NCBI GenBank assembly: GCA_019787685.1
Contig: JAHNUO010000027.1
Coordinates: forward strand, 310,001 to 374,000
Length of the DNA stretch: 64,000 nucleotides
Origin: Chiua virens
Taxonomy: Eukaryota; Basidiomycota; Agaricomycetes; Boletales; Boletaceae
Direction of reading: 5' to 3'
Position numbers and translations under genes: made by a program. The notes under the pieces were generated by a model. It had not been told where the DNA came from. It saw nothing but the letters and a program-made list of their open reading frames with translations, and ran no database searches. Of this stretch, positions 24,147 to 34,382 are shown piece by piece (position 1 is the first letter of the stretch; the number at the start of each line of letters is the position of its first letter).

Positions 24147-24505
24147 ATGTCTTCCTTGAGGACTAATTTCCCCGAGTACAGCATCGGTGACCGTAGTAAT
24201 GCACAGCGGAAAGAGAGTGCAGAGGATACATTCGCGGCGCTGAAATTGAAATTGAAAAGTATTGATTTAGACGCGGCTCCGCGACTGACAAAGGATGTAA
24301 GTTACAGTTCAACCATTATGCCTTGACAAAGCATAATTTTCCACCGTGACGTGGTTAACTTTTGATCCAGGAGAGCATGGTTGTCTTGATTTCCATTTAT
24401 AGCCGATATCTTGCTTTTACCGCGAGAACTCGTTGCCTACTGTGGTACTGCGTCAGTAGTGCACTGGCAAGGTATAGCTGTACAGCTTACGATGGAATCT
24501 TGTGA
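24147..24505 (+). CDS. Candidate small gene divergent from laccase 2
   Basis: Exon 1 (24147-24296) reads MSSLRTNFPEYSIGDRSNAQ and on to IDLDAAPRLTKD, ending at a GTAAGT donor. A 74 nt intron ends CCAG at 24370. Exon 2 (24371-24505) is open for 44 codons to TGA. The function is not recognised and exon 2 is not strongly protein-like, so only the first exon has real support. In the left arm the matching ATG is GTG, suggesting the left copy lost its start. Confidence 0.3.
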
Positions 24506-26220
24506 TAGTATAAGTCTTTAAACCTCGCTTCCTCCGGCAAGGTCACCAGTTGCGCTCGCGATAACAATTAACCCTTACTTCTCGGTGACTCATCTGCACT
24601 TTGGAGCGGAAGCCTGCCAACTCCGGTTTCGGCTTTCTAATTCCTGATTAGATTACACTCGCCGAGAGTCCGTATCACCCGTTGAGGCTGTGACGCCCGG
24701 GAGTGTTAAGCATACCGAAATATGCATTGCCGCCTAACCTAGTCTATCGTGACCCTGAAGAACGGGTAACACTGCCCGCTGAACAGGCACACGGTGTTTT
24801 TCCAAGTTCAAGCAGCTTGGGGCGTGAATAGTATATTAGTATTAGCGTCCGGTATCAAAGTCCATTTGAAATTGATGCTCACCCCCTGCATTGCAACCTG
24901 AGCATTCCGCGCCATCATTTGCCACGTATCGCCAGGAAATGCTCTGCTGCTCGGAACTTTCTATCGGCCCACCAGAAACTCGGGAGTCGGGATTCAGACA
25001 GCCTGGGTTGCAGTGCCGAGTTTCGGGCCCATCTGTAATGCCCAACAAAACATCAATTTACTATTGTTTTCAAGAAAAAGGAACAATTATAAATCGTTGT
25101 GAATCTCTGGATCTGGGAGAAGTATTCGAGGGGTCCAGGTCAACGATCGGTCGACGTCAACAGTTACAGTAACTTGGCGTCCGATAACTTGGCACGATGA
25201 AGTTTCACACGATTCTTTGCTTAGTCCGAGTCTTGGACGTCTGGACAACCTGCCAAACCTAATCAACTTTTCCCCATAGTCATTTACTGTCTTTTCTTGT
25301 TCGGTCCAACTTGCATGCCATCCTAAAGCATAGCAGGCTCATGGCCCTTGGGACTCACCCAGCTCGGATACGAACGTCTGAGCGTCGCCTTGGCGGGCGC
25401 CTTAAATTCTGCTTACTGATCCTACGTGACACTCGGAGGTAAGTCCATACCTTCTCCCACTGTCCTGTGGAGGGTGTGAGCCGCCCAATTAGACTCCTAT
25501 CAGATTGTACTATTCTCCCACTTTCTTTCCATCCGAGCCTGCTGTTCTGCTGAGTTAGTTTTCAAGTTGTCTCGACTCATGTGTTATATTATTTTCAAAA
25601 GGAATTTTACATTGGGAGCCAAGACGGTTGCATATAATCTTTCACTTGAAAGGCGCCCAGGATCAGATGACGGTTCATGACGCTCGCCGAATAACCCTGG
25701 TCTCACAAGTGTATCGGAATAGAAAGAAGGTCAACTCTTTCGTGCATGTAAGTCTACTTCGAATTGGTTACGTCTGGCCAGATGACCTGTCTTCGCATGT
25801 AGACGATGGCACCAAACCCGAAGGGCGGGGTTCGAGCATCATTTTCTGTGCGCCCATCTACTGAAATTGAAATTCGTGGGCGAGGTTGAGGCCAGGAACC
25901 GAAAAGGAGGCATCCAACAAGTAGTACTTCTGGTGCGCCCACCTACTTAAAATTACGTGGGTTTGACAACATGACTTATGTTCCGTCCTTGTAGACACCG
26001 GTTGGCGTCGGCCGGATGTTCTAGCCCATCCTCATTTCCGCAGCTAGGGTCACCTGCCACGATGGCACTGGTGAAAGCTTCCCATAGAGGAATCTCCGTC
26101 ATTCTTGTGGCGTTCAACTTATGAGGTACTGATGGAACATTCCATTCTATGCAGCGGAAAGTAGCCGTCAGCGGAAGAATTCACCCGGTTCATTATCCAC
26201 TACCGTGGAACTGATGGGCA
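24506..26220. other. Long spacer before the oxidase array
   Basis: No gene is supported. A minus-strand frame at 24842-25048 is rich in Cys (CNPGC, CSGC) but isolated. Two related copies of a ~30 bp sequence ('gtgcgcccatctactgaaat' near 25849 and 'gtgcgcccacctacttaaaa' near 25933) flank a purine-rich stretch and may be the remains of a small mobile element. Confidence 0.35.
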
Positions 26221-26223
26221 GCA

Positions 26224-26230
26224 TATATTT
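26224..26230 (+). promoter_or_regulatory. Probable TATA element of the L-amino-acid oxidase gene
   Basis: TATATTT occurs 70 bp before the ATG at 26300, a usual distance when the leader is short, as in the laccase genes. Confidence 0.4.
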
Positions 26231-26299
26231 AACCATTCGATTCAAGGACAGACCCCATCACTAGGGTTTCTCCTGTAACCAATCTCCCCGTTATCCATC

Positions 26300-28547
26300 A
26301 TGCCTTTCACAGGTGATCCACTAGGGTTCTACGGCAAACGTATTATCGAGGAGCACCATGCTTCCCTTCTTCAGCAACTCCCTCCATTTCAGCCTAATAC
26401 GTCTGATTCTACTCCTGACACTTTCGACATCTCTAGCGAGCAACTGCGTTTCCTGCCACAGCTAAAGGTCGGCATCCTTGGCGCAGGTGTCGGTGGTCTT
26501 TATACGGCGTTGATGCTGGACTCTATTGGCGTCAAATACGAAATTCTCGAGTCCTCAAACCGCACTGGTGGTCGTCTTTCGACTTATAAGTTCCCGCAAG
26601 GAGAGAAGTACGACTATTATGTACAAGATTTTGTCTCTTCCACAAGCACTTGACGCTGATCATGGTATATACTTAGGAAAAAGGTGCTATGCGCTTCCCA
26701 CTCCCCAAGAAAGATGACAGTGGACAGTACAAGGACGGAACCATGAAGAGGTTAGCAGAGCTGACCGAATACCCGCCGCTGAACAAAGGTCAAGATCGCC
26801 TCAAGGACAAGCTTATACCTTACTACTACCGCGCTCGTGATGCCTCCAAGCCAGGTTTCTACTATTTCAACGGGAGCTATCAACCTGTGACCGACGCACC
26901 CAAGGATCCGTTCAACGCCGAATCAATGAATGTCGACGCTGAATACGTTCGCGCAGGTGCAGACGCGATCAACGACGATGTCACCAACCCGTTCGTTAGG
27001 ATGGTGATAAAGGATATCCAAACGGATCAGACGAAAGGCTGGGAAATCTTGACGGCAAACGACTTGTACTCTGTTCGCGCCTACATGTCTTCGAAATATA
27101 TGCCTAGCGACAGCCTCCAGCTTCCCCCACAGCATCTTTCTACCGATGTCGTGAACTGGTGCGAGCTTCTTGGGGAGAGTACTAGTGCATATGACCGCGG
27201 GTTGACGGAGGCGGTGTTCGAGCTGTTGGCTTTCGCTCAAGTTGGTGATTCCAACTACGGAGATGTCGATTGGAAGTGCTTCGAGTAGGTTTTTCCTTGC
27301 TTTCAGAATTCAGTTGATATATCTTAACCCGACGCAGGGGCGGGACAGAGACACTGTCGAAGAAGCTGGAAGAATACATCAGAAAAAAGGGCGGATCTAT
27401 CCGGTTCCAGAAGAGAGTCACGTCCATCAGTAAAGGTTTCATGATCGTGTTCGTCCCTTCAAGCTACTTGAACGATAGTCTTCCCTCCGGTGTGAAGGAA
27501 GCTCCCGAGTCTAGTTCTGCGGATGAAGTAATCGATGAAGATCAGACCACGCCCAACGTGACTCCCCGGCGCGGAAAGTTCATCTTCACCCCATGTGTCA
27601 GAGTTCAGGTCAATGGTAACGAGACCAAGAGATACTCGCACGTCATATCCACACTCCCCCTTCCTGTTCTTCGCACCGTCAATATGAACGACGCTGGTCT
27701 GACCGTCATGCAGAGGAACTCCTTGCGCGGGCTGGATTACGGTCCTTCGGTCAAGATCGCCGTACTCTTCAAGACAAACTGGTGGACGACGAAATTAGGC
27801 ATTGTTGGTGGTCAATCGTTCACGGACCTCCCCATCCGCACGATCGTGTACCCGTCTTATGGCGTCGACTCTGACACCCCGCCAAAGGTCCTGATCGCCA
27901 GCTACTCCTGGACGGCGGACGCAGAGCGCCTCGGTGCTCTCGCCGTCCTAGAGGAACAGGAAGTACTCAAGGAGCTTGTCCTTCGTAATCTTGCAGAGGC
28001 GCACCAGCACCTAAGCTCTGAGATCACATACGACTACCTCAAGGACCAATTTGTCGACATGGATACCAAGGACTGGGGCCGTGATGCGCACACCATGGGT
28101 ATGTCACCACGTCGCTGATCTCGTCATTCGTTCTCGACTGACGTCATTTACTTTGATCAGGCGCGTTCGCAGACTTTGGTCCTGGCGACTTTGAGGATCT
28201 GTACGCGGCGCTCAATACGCCTGCAGCAGGTAATCGCTTGCACTTTGCAGGGGAGGCCATCAGCACCCGTCACGCGTGAGTCGTGGTATGAAAGAATGAG
28301 CGAGCGAATGATGACACCGTCTGACAGCTGGGTCGTCGGTGCGCTCGATAGCGCCTGGAAGGCCGTCTACCAGTACCTTAAGGTTACAGGACAGAACAGC
28401 AAGATAGACACGTTCAAGAAGATTTGGGGTGAAAACGTCGAGTGGACGAGTGAGTCGACGCTTGTGGATGGGGCTGACTTGCTCGACCAGCACCTCGGGC
28501 TCGTCAACAAAGCCATCTTGGGTGGTGTCATAGCCCAGACCGTTTAG
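26300..28547 (+). CDS. LAO: L-amino-acid oxidase (flavin amine oxidase family), complete copy
   Basis: This FAD enzyme deaminates L-amino acids to keto acids, NH3 and H2O2; fungal members serve nitrogen scavenging and defence. Exons: 26300-26620, 26677-27284, 27338-28098, 28161-28275 and 28328-28547. The dinucleotide-binding motif VGILGAGVGGLYTALML starts near residue 57, followed by the ESSNRTGGRLSTYKF strand. After the first intron comes the family's GAMRFPLP motif. The C-terminal FAD segment is intact: LHFAGEAISTRHAWVVGALD, spanning the last intron. The predicted length is near 660 residues, close to other agaricomycete LAOs. No signal peptide is evident. An in-frame intron starting near 27436 (GTTTCATG) is possible but not needed. 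It is the only intact oxidase of the array, and its 3' end faces the WD40 gene downstream. Confidence 0.9.
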
Positions 28548-29134
28548 TTTGCGTGATCGTTGTCTGTGCTATGTCTTTCGGTCGAACGAAAGTCGAGTGT
28601 AAAATACGCTGTAAGTGTGTATCGCAGTGATAGTAGTGATATTCAATCTTGAATTCTTGACGCACATGGGTACCTTGTACATGAAAAATATTCGCGCTGC
28701 TCGTGGTCATGTTTGCATCATGTCATTTTCTGCTGAAACTTCAAAGCACTCAAGAGGTAATTTCAATCCATTTGCGTGATAAATTGTCGGGTGTTGCAAT
28801 AAGGAATATCAGTTTAAATGTATACTAGTCTGCGCATGCGCAGACAGCTAATTGAAAACATGGAATTCAGGACTCGGAACTGTAGGAATAGAATCTACCG
28901 TAATGTCGAGTGTGAAAACCAGGTTGCGGGCGGTGAATATCATTGAATACTGGCCTGGGCAAGACACGAGACAGATCCTTGCAGTTTACAGGGGTGGATA
29001 CGATAGCGTTAACGAAACTGTTCAACGTGAGGGGACGTAGCGCACAATAGAGGGATCTACGATTACATTGGTCGATATAAGTAATATATAGTTACGGTCA
29101 ACAACGCATGTGTCGTCCGTTCGCGTCGATTGCA
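28548..29134. other. Convergent spacer between the oxidase and WD40 copy A
   Basis: This is a 3' untranslated and intergenic region, repeated with small deletions at 33909-34382, 47764-48226 and 59934-60439. It contains the shared 'gtgtgtatcgcagtgata' block and short AT-rich tracts. No gene is seen. Confidence 0.5.
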
Positions 29135-31337
29135 TCAGGCTGCCTCCTCTATGCTACCGCATTGGTAGCATACTAACCACGCGGGCACCGAGAATGTAAC
29201 TCTATCTCTGTGTCTTGCTGCAGGCTGCTGAGTCTGATCCGCTATCATAAGCCATTCGATACAACCTCGAGAAAGTATGCTCACCGTAACAGGAACATTT
29301 CCGATCGCAGATCGAGACGGGTCGTTCGCAGACAACAGCTAAGGGAGTGTCGGTTACGACGAAAAGATTCCGAAAGAGAAGAGACGTACACGAGAACCCA
29401 AATCTAAATGATATTGATATCGAGCTGCTTGATCTTGAGCATTAGGACGAGCAAGATCATCATGTGGGGCCGTGCCCCACTGTGTCGATCGTAACCTCTG
29501 ATCGATCGAAAATAAGAAAGAGGTAGGTCCATCTTGTCCAGGCTGTGCAACAGATCTTTGCTGGGGATATTATGAGATACATTGCGCATTGATCATCCTC
29601 AGTAAAACCATGCTCACCAGATACCGTACAGGAGCCATTGTCGAACGTTGGTAGCGAGGGTGATTTCGTGGTGGTGATGGCGCGTGGGCTGGATCAGAGG
29701 GTAAAGTAGGATCTGCAGAACTTCCAACGGCCTGGTCCCCCACACGCTCTCCTATCCTCTTGATCCATTTCCGGATAACTGACTTGCCCTTGGGTGAGTG
29801 TATGACACCGGGATGTTCCTCTGAGTGGTATTCGGAATGGGATGTCAACGGTTCAGGAGGCGCTGGATGCGACATGGTATGGGAAGCCTCGACTTGGAGC
29901 GGTTCCAGCTCTTCCGTGTGAGGACGGACGGACGATGGGCATGACGGCGGCTGTAATAATGTTAGCACGCATACGGAGAAGCTTGGAGCGGTCACGAACC
30001 TCGTCGTAGTCGAATGCAGGAGCAGGGGGCGCCATCGCGGGTATCTCAACCTATGGGGTCGTGAAACCTCGTGTAGACAGACATTGCTCATCTCGTACCT
30101 CAAGGAGATCCATATCGTCGTCTCCACTCTGGGGTCCTTCCTCATCCTCGTCATTACTAGTTTCCTGATGCAAAAAGACGAAAAATATGTTAGAAGGATC
30201 TTCGCGAAGGCTGAGTGGCAAGCCCATACTGAACGAGAGTTGCGAGGTGGATTCTCGTCGCTATCTGAGGTCGGATGTTGCTCACCATGTTGTTCTGCCT
30301 CTCCGGTGGACGACTATTGAATTGTGAGCCATCCGGCTTGCTAGGACCACGTATGCACAAAGACTTACTTTGACAGCCAAACCCGGGAGGATAGTGGTGA
30401 GGTTATGAATGGAAATTTTCCCGTCATCTCGTCCAGCTGCAAGGTAGATGCCATCGGGTGACGAAGCAATCGAGTATATGATCTCGTCGTGCTCGATGAC
30501 GGGACTGATTCGAGAGAGGGTAGATGCATCCAAGAATGAGATGGACTTGTCCCGTGTGGTCGCAGCTATAAACCTTTCATTGCTGATCAGAGCAATAGAT
30601 TCCAGATTTTTGTCATCTAAGGCCTGTGACTCCGCAAGCAGGGACCCCGTTGATGCATGGTATGACTTGATCTTCTGGTCTTCACAGGTGTGAAACAATC
30701 GCTTTCCATCACTGGACCACGCAAGCCGGGTGGAAGGATAGCCCGCAGATGTTATGGTGTTGATGTTGAGTAGTTGTTGACCGGTCAAACTATCCAAGAT
30801 GGTGATCGGCCTGCAATATTCGCAAGCAGCAAGTCGGTCCCCGCTCGGAGAGAATCGGACGCTATCGACCACCCAGTTGAATTTGATCGGACCAATAAGT
30901 CGCTCACCGGTCGCAATGTCCCATACACTCGCCGTATGTTCCCAAGTTCCTGTCGCAAATCGGGTCGAGTCGGGTGACACATCCACTGCCCGCACATCCG
31001 TCCCATCCTCCACGTCGACCACTTTTTCGTGCAGCTCGACATCCCAAACACTCGCCCCATTTCGCGTTCCGCATATGACCCATTTCCCATCCCTTGACAT
31101 TGCAATGGCGACCACCTGCGATCCTGTCTGCTTGGCCACTTCTCGTCCGTCTGGAATGTTGAACCGGAGAACCGCACGTCTGTCTCCACTGAAAAGCTGC
31201 CTTCCATCAGTCGAGAATGCAACCGTGTATACTATGTCAGAGCTGGCCGTCTCAAGAAGTATCACGTCGTCTTTGTTGGATTGTCAGTGCACCCGTCACT
31301 CTTTTAAGCGCTACTCACCGGGCTTGGTTTGGGACAT
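29135..31337 (-). CDS. WD40-repeat protein, array copy A
   Basis: Start at 31337: MSQTKP, then a GTGAGT intron, then DDVILLETASSDIVYTVAFS. One exon gives seven WD40 units (for example VAIAMSRDGKWVICGTRNGA, AVDVSPDSTRFATGTWEHTA, SVRFSPSGDRLAACEY), forming a full propeller ending LTTILPGLAVK. Small exons follow (SSTGEAEQHG; then an acidic NDEDEEGPQSGDDDMDLLE), then a Pro/His-rich segment with a basic helix VIRKWIKRIGERVGD, then RSVAQPGQDGPTSFLF and the tail VTFSVPAWLVCYQCG before TGA at 29135. The intron chain is inferred from matching donors and acceptors in all four copies. Propellers mediate protein contacts; no effector domain is visible. The role is unknown, but a recognition or signalling protein is plausible. 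It converges with the complete oxidase. Confidence 0.8.
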
Positions 31338-32794
31338 CTCGCAAGTGTAACACGGTGCAGCGTTGAGGCGTCAAGGAGCAAGGAGTTTCAGTTTACGTAG
31401 TCGCACTACAAACACATTTTCTGCCCGGGGCGCCTCGTGTCTTTTAGCGCCTCTTCTTCCTTGGGTCCACACTACATGCGCAGCCCCCATCATGATCTCT
31501 GATCTGTGGAACGTCCCAAAGCCCGGCTAATCCCAATTTCATGTCGCATCTGCGGTCGTGGTGTATGGATACAGTACCGCATATTTCGTGTGGATATCAA
31601 CCAGACTCAGATGGCCATCTAGATACTCAAACGACAATATGAGAAGCCCGCCAAGAATCAAAAGGTGTCGACCGAGGAAGCGTCGACAAATGCGAGGTAT
31701 GTATTTTTCAAAGTGTCCAGATGCATGAACGACGGGTGATTTCTGTCCTTTTGCTTTAGCTCAATCCAGCCCCAAAAAATTAATCATTGTCGACGCTTGA
31801 AATGAACTTGCACCAGGACAGGTGCCAACGACTATAGACTTGCAGACGAAAACAGAAGATTCCTTCCATTCTCAGGATTTGAGGGTTCAGACATGACGAC
31901 GTATGGGGTGACATGTCGACGATGCGATGAATGCGTCTGGCCAAGAAACTTTAGAGGATCCTAGCGACGAGATCCTTCTGGTGCCACAAGCCAAAAACGC
32001 ACAGTGACGTGCGCTTGGCCATCCCAGTTCCAAAGCGTCGACCCAGGTGAAGAGAGGGCTGATTTAGGAACGATGGAAACAATGTGCTACTTTGCGCATG
32101 AGACGAAGCCGAAGATAAAAAAACAGAGCAAGGCAAAAGAACAAAGCAATCCCGTGTCTATCAAGGTGAGACCGTCTATGTTGAGCGACCTGGATCTGAC
32201 CTTGTTCTCAGAACCGACCGGAAACTTCTTCCGTCTCCACCCATCTTTGCGGTCAATTCTGCTTGGAGTGTGTTCCTACCACGAATCCTAGAGATGGAAT
32301 GATCATTCCCTGTTGACTGGTTACCGCCACGATGACACATGTCTATTCGTCAGGAACGTTGGTATTAATACACAAACATGGATCGCGCTACGCAGACTAC
32401 TTTCCAGACTCTCCAGATACGATGGAGTTGCTTAGTCGGAAAATACCATCCACATTGACAATGACTGCTACCATGATTTGCTACCCGGGCTACGGCACTC
32501 TACCCAGAACTACGGCCTGTCAAGGTTACAAAGTGTTTGCGAGTCCATGATCTACCAGTGTGGTGGCACCAATAGTGTTTCTGCTCAGTACCGGATCTGT
32601 ATCAATGAAAGTCGGCACTGGACGTGGCGCAGTTGAATATTGGCTGTCGATCTCCCCAAGCGACAGTCGAACTCGAAACGTCATTGACGGCGGCCAAAAG
32701 GTGTGACACCCACATTTCGAGAGTGTCCACTCCCTGGAGAGACGTGAGCTGGATTTCTGATTTAGACCGGCCCCCATAGAGTTGGGTCCCACAA
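31338..32794. repeat. Repeated spacer between WD40 start and oxidase copy (first occurrence)
   Basis: The same block recurs at 36590-37664, 50433-51895 and 62655-64000. It holds conserved but short plus-strand frames. Near 32165-32300 a frame reads VYVERPGSDLVLRTDRKLLP and PSPPIFAVNSAWSVFLPRIL; near 32331-32440 another reads HDDTCLFVRNVGINTQTWIA. I do not recognise them. They may be exons of an unidentified gene or of the missing oxidase 5' half after rearrangement. The 36.6 kb copy lacks about 380 bp of the segment from 32190 to 32520. Confidence 0.6.
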
Positions 32795-33908
32795 TATGCT
32801 ATGACAGTGGACGGAACCAGGAAGAGATTGGCGGAGTTGACCAAATACCCGCCGCCGGACAAGGTGAAGACTCAAGCTCAAGGATGACCGCGTTGCGAAG
32901 GCCCAATCCAGGTGTCTGTTATTTCAACAGCGTCTATCAGCGTGTGGCCGCAGACAAGGATCCGTTCAACACCGAATCAATGCATGTCAACGCTGCCTAC
33001 GTCCGCACAGGTGCTCGATCCAGCAAAAAATCCATTGTTGACATGCAACGCAAAGCTGTACTAGAACCAGACCGGGAACGGCAACGAGGTTGGAAAACGT
33101 TGCGCACTGTTTGGAATGGGTTCATCTGATTGCAAAGGGGAGGAGGGAAAGGAAAACCCGTTCCTAGACATGGTCATGCAGGTCTGTTTTTCAATCTATG
33201 TGGGAACTCACCGCGCTATGAAATAGGTGTGGACGATCTGATCCTTTACCAATCTATGTTCAAGGGCAGCGGGAAAAGAGTGACAGCCATCAGAATCGCC
33301 AGCTACTCCTGGACGGCGGATGCAGAGCGCCTCGGTGCTCTCACCGTCCTAGAGGAGCAGGAGGTACTCAAGGAGCTTGTGCTTCGTAATCTGGCAGAGG
33401 CGCACCAGCACCTAAGCTCTGAGATCACATACGACTACCTCAAGGACCAATTTGTCGACATGGATACCAAGGACTGGGGCCGTAATGTGCACACCATGGG
33501 TATGTCATTTACTTTGATCAGGCGCGTTCGCAGACTTTGGCCCTGGCGACTTTGAGGATCTGTACGCGGCGCTCAATATGCCTGCAGCAGGTAATCGCTT
33601 GCACTTTGCAGGGGAGGCCATCAGCACCCGTCACGCGTGAGTCGTGGTATGAAAGAATGAGCGAGCGAATGATGACACCGTCTGACAGCTGGGTCGTCGG
33701 TGCGCTCGATAGCGCCTGGAAGGCCATCTACCAGTACCTCAAGGTTACAGGACAGAACAGCAAGATAGACACGTTCAAGAAGATTTGGGGTGAAAACGTC
33801 GAGTGGACGAGTGAGTCGACGCTTGTGGATGGGGCTGACTTGCTCGACCAGCACCTCGGGCTGGTAAACAAAGCCATCTTGGGTGGCGTCATAGCCCAGA
33901 CCGTCTAG
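32795..33908 (+). pseudogene. L-amino-acid oxidase pseudogene, copy 2
   Basis: Similarity to the complete oxidase begins at the equivalent of 26720 (RKRLAELTKYPPP) and continues in broken pieces: YFNSVYQRVAADKDPFNTES, then a stop after VWNGFI at 33129, then a diverged stretch, then ASYSWTADAERLGALTVLEE onward to the true C-terminus at 33908. The whole FAD-binding N-terminal part is missing and the middle is deleted. The last exons (33524-33908) remain nearly identical to copy 1, and the intron before them is partly shortened. It cannot encode an active oxidase. Confidence 0.8.
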
Positions 33909-34382
33909 TTTGCGTGATCGTTGTCTGTGCTATGTCTTTTTTGGTCGAACGAAAGTCGAGTGTAACATACGCTGTAAGTGTGTATCGCAGTGATAGGAGT
34001 GATATTCAGTCTTGGATTCTGGACGCACATGACTACCTTGTACATGAAAAATATCCGCGCTGGTCATGTTCGCATCGTGTCATTTTCTGCTGAAACTTCA
34101 AATCACCCAAGAGGTAATTTCAATCCATTTGCGTGATAAATTGTTGGGTGTTGCAATAAGGAATCAGTCGAAACGTATGAATATTATTTGAAAACCGGCA
34201 AGACACGAGATATCCTTGCAATTTACGGTGGTGGACACGATAGCGTTAACGAAACTGTTCAACGTGAGGGTACGTAGTGCATAATAGAGAGGGATCTACG
34301 ATTACACTGATCGATATGAGTAATATTAAATATATAGTTACGGTCAACAGCGCATGTGTCACGTCCATTCGCGTCGATTGCA
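33909..34382. other. Convergent spacer between oxidase pseudogene 2 and WD40 copy B
   Basis: Counterpart of 28548-29134 with small deletions. No gene is seen. Confidence 0.5.

Larger units (their letters stand above)
21240..24190. repeat. Right arm of the inverted segmental duplication
   Basis: Inverted counterpart of 1-3170. It carries laccase 2, its promoter, and about 600 bp further upstream that still matches bases 20-700 of the window. Both laccases are transcribed towards the interior, so the single-copy genes from 3.2 to 21.2 kb lie between the two 3' ends. Confidence 0.85.

Noticed and set aside
24842..25048. Cys-rich minus-strand frame considered as a secreted effector
   Set aside because: No signal peptide, no second exon, isolated in a spacer; the Cys pattern alone is too weak.
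25849..25960. Two similar ~30 bp repeats considered as ends of a small transposon
   Set aside because: They are in direct, not inverted, orientation and no target duplication is visible; kept only as a note in the spacer entry.
29460..29490. Palindrome GTGGGGCCGTGCCCCAC considered as a terminator or regulatory hairpin
   Set aside because: It lies in a conserved coding exon of the WD40 genes and hairpin terminators are not used by fungal RNA polymerase II.
30799..31350. Long plus-strand open frames opposite the WD40 genes (also at 36051, 49893 and 62109)
   Set aside because: They are antisense shadows of the conserved propeller exon and recur only because the sense gene recurs.
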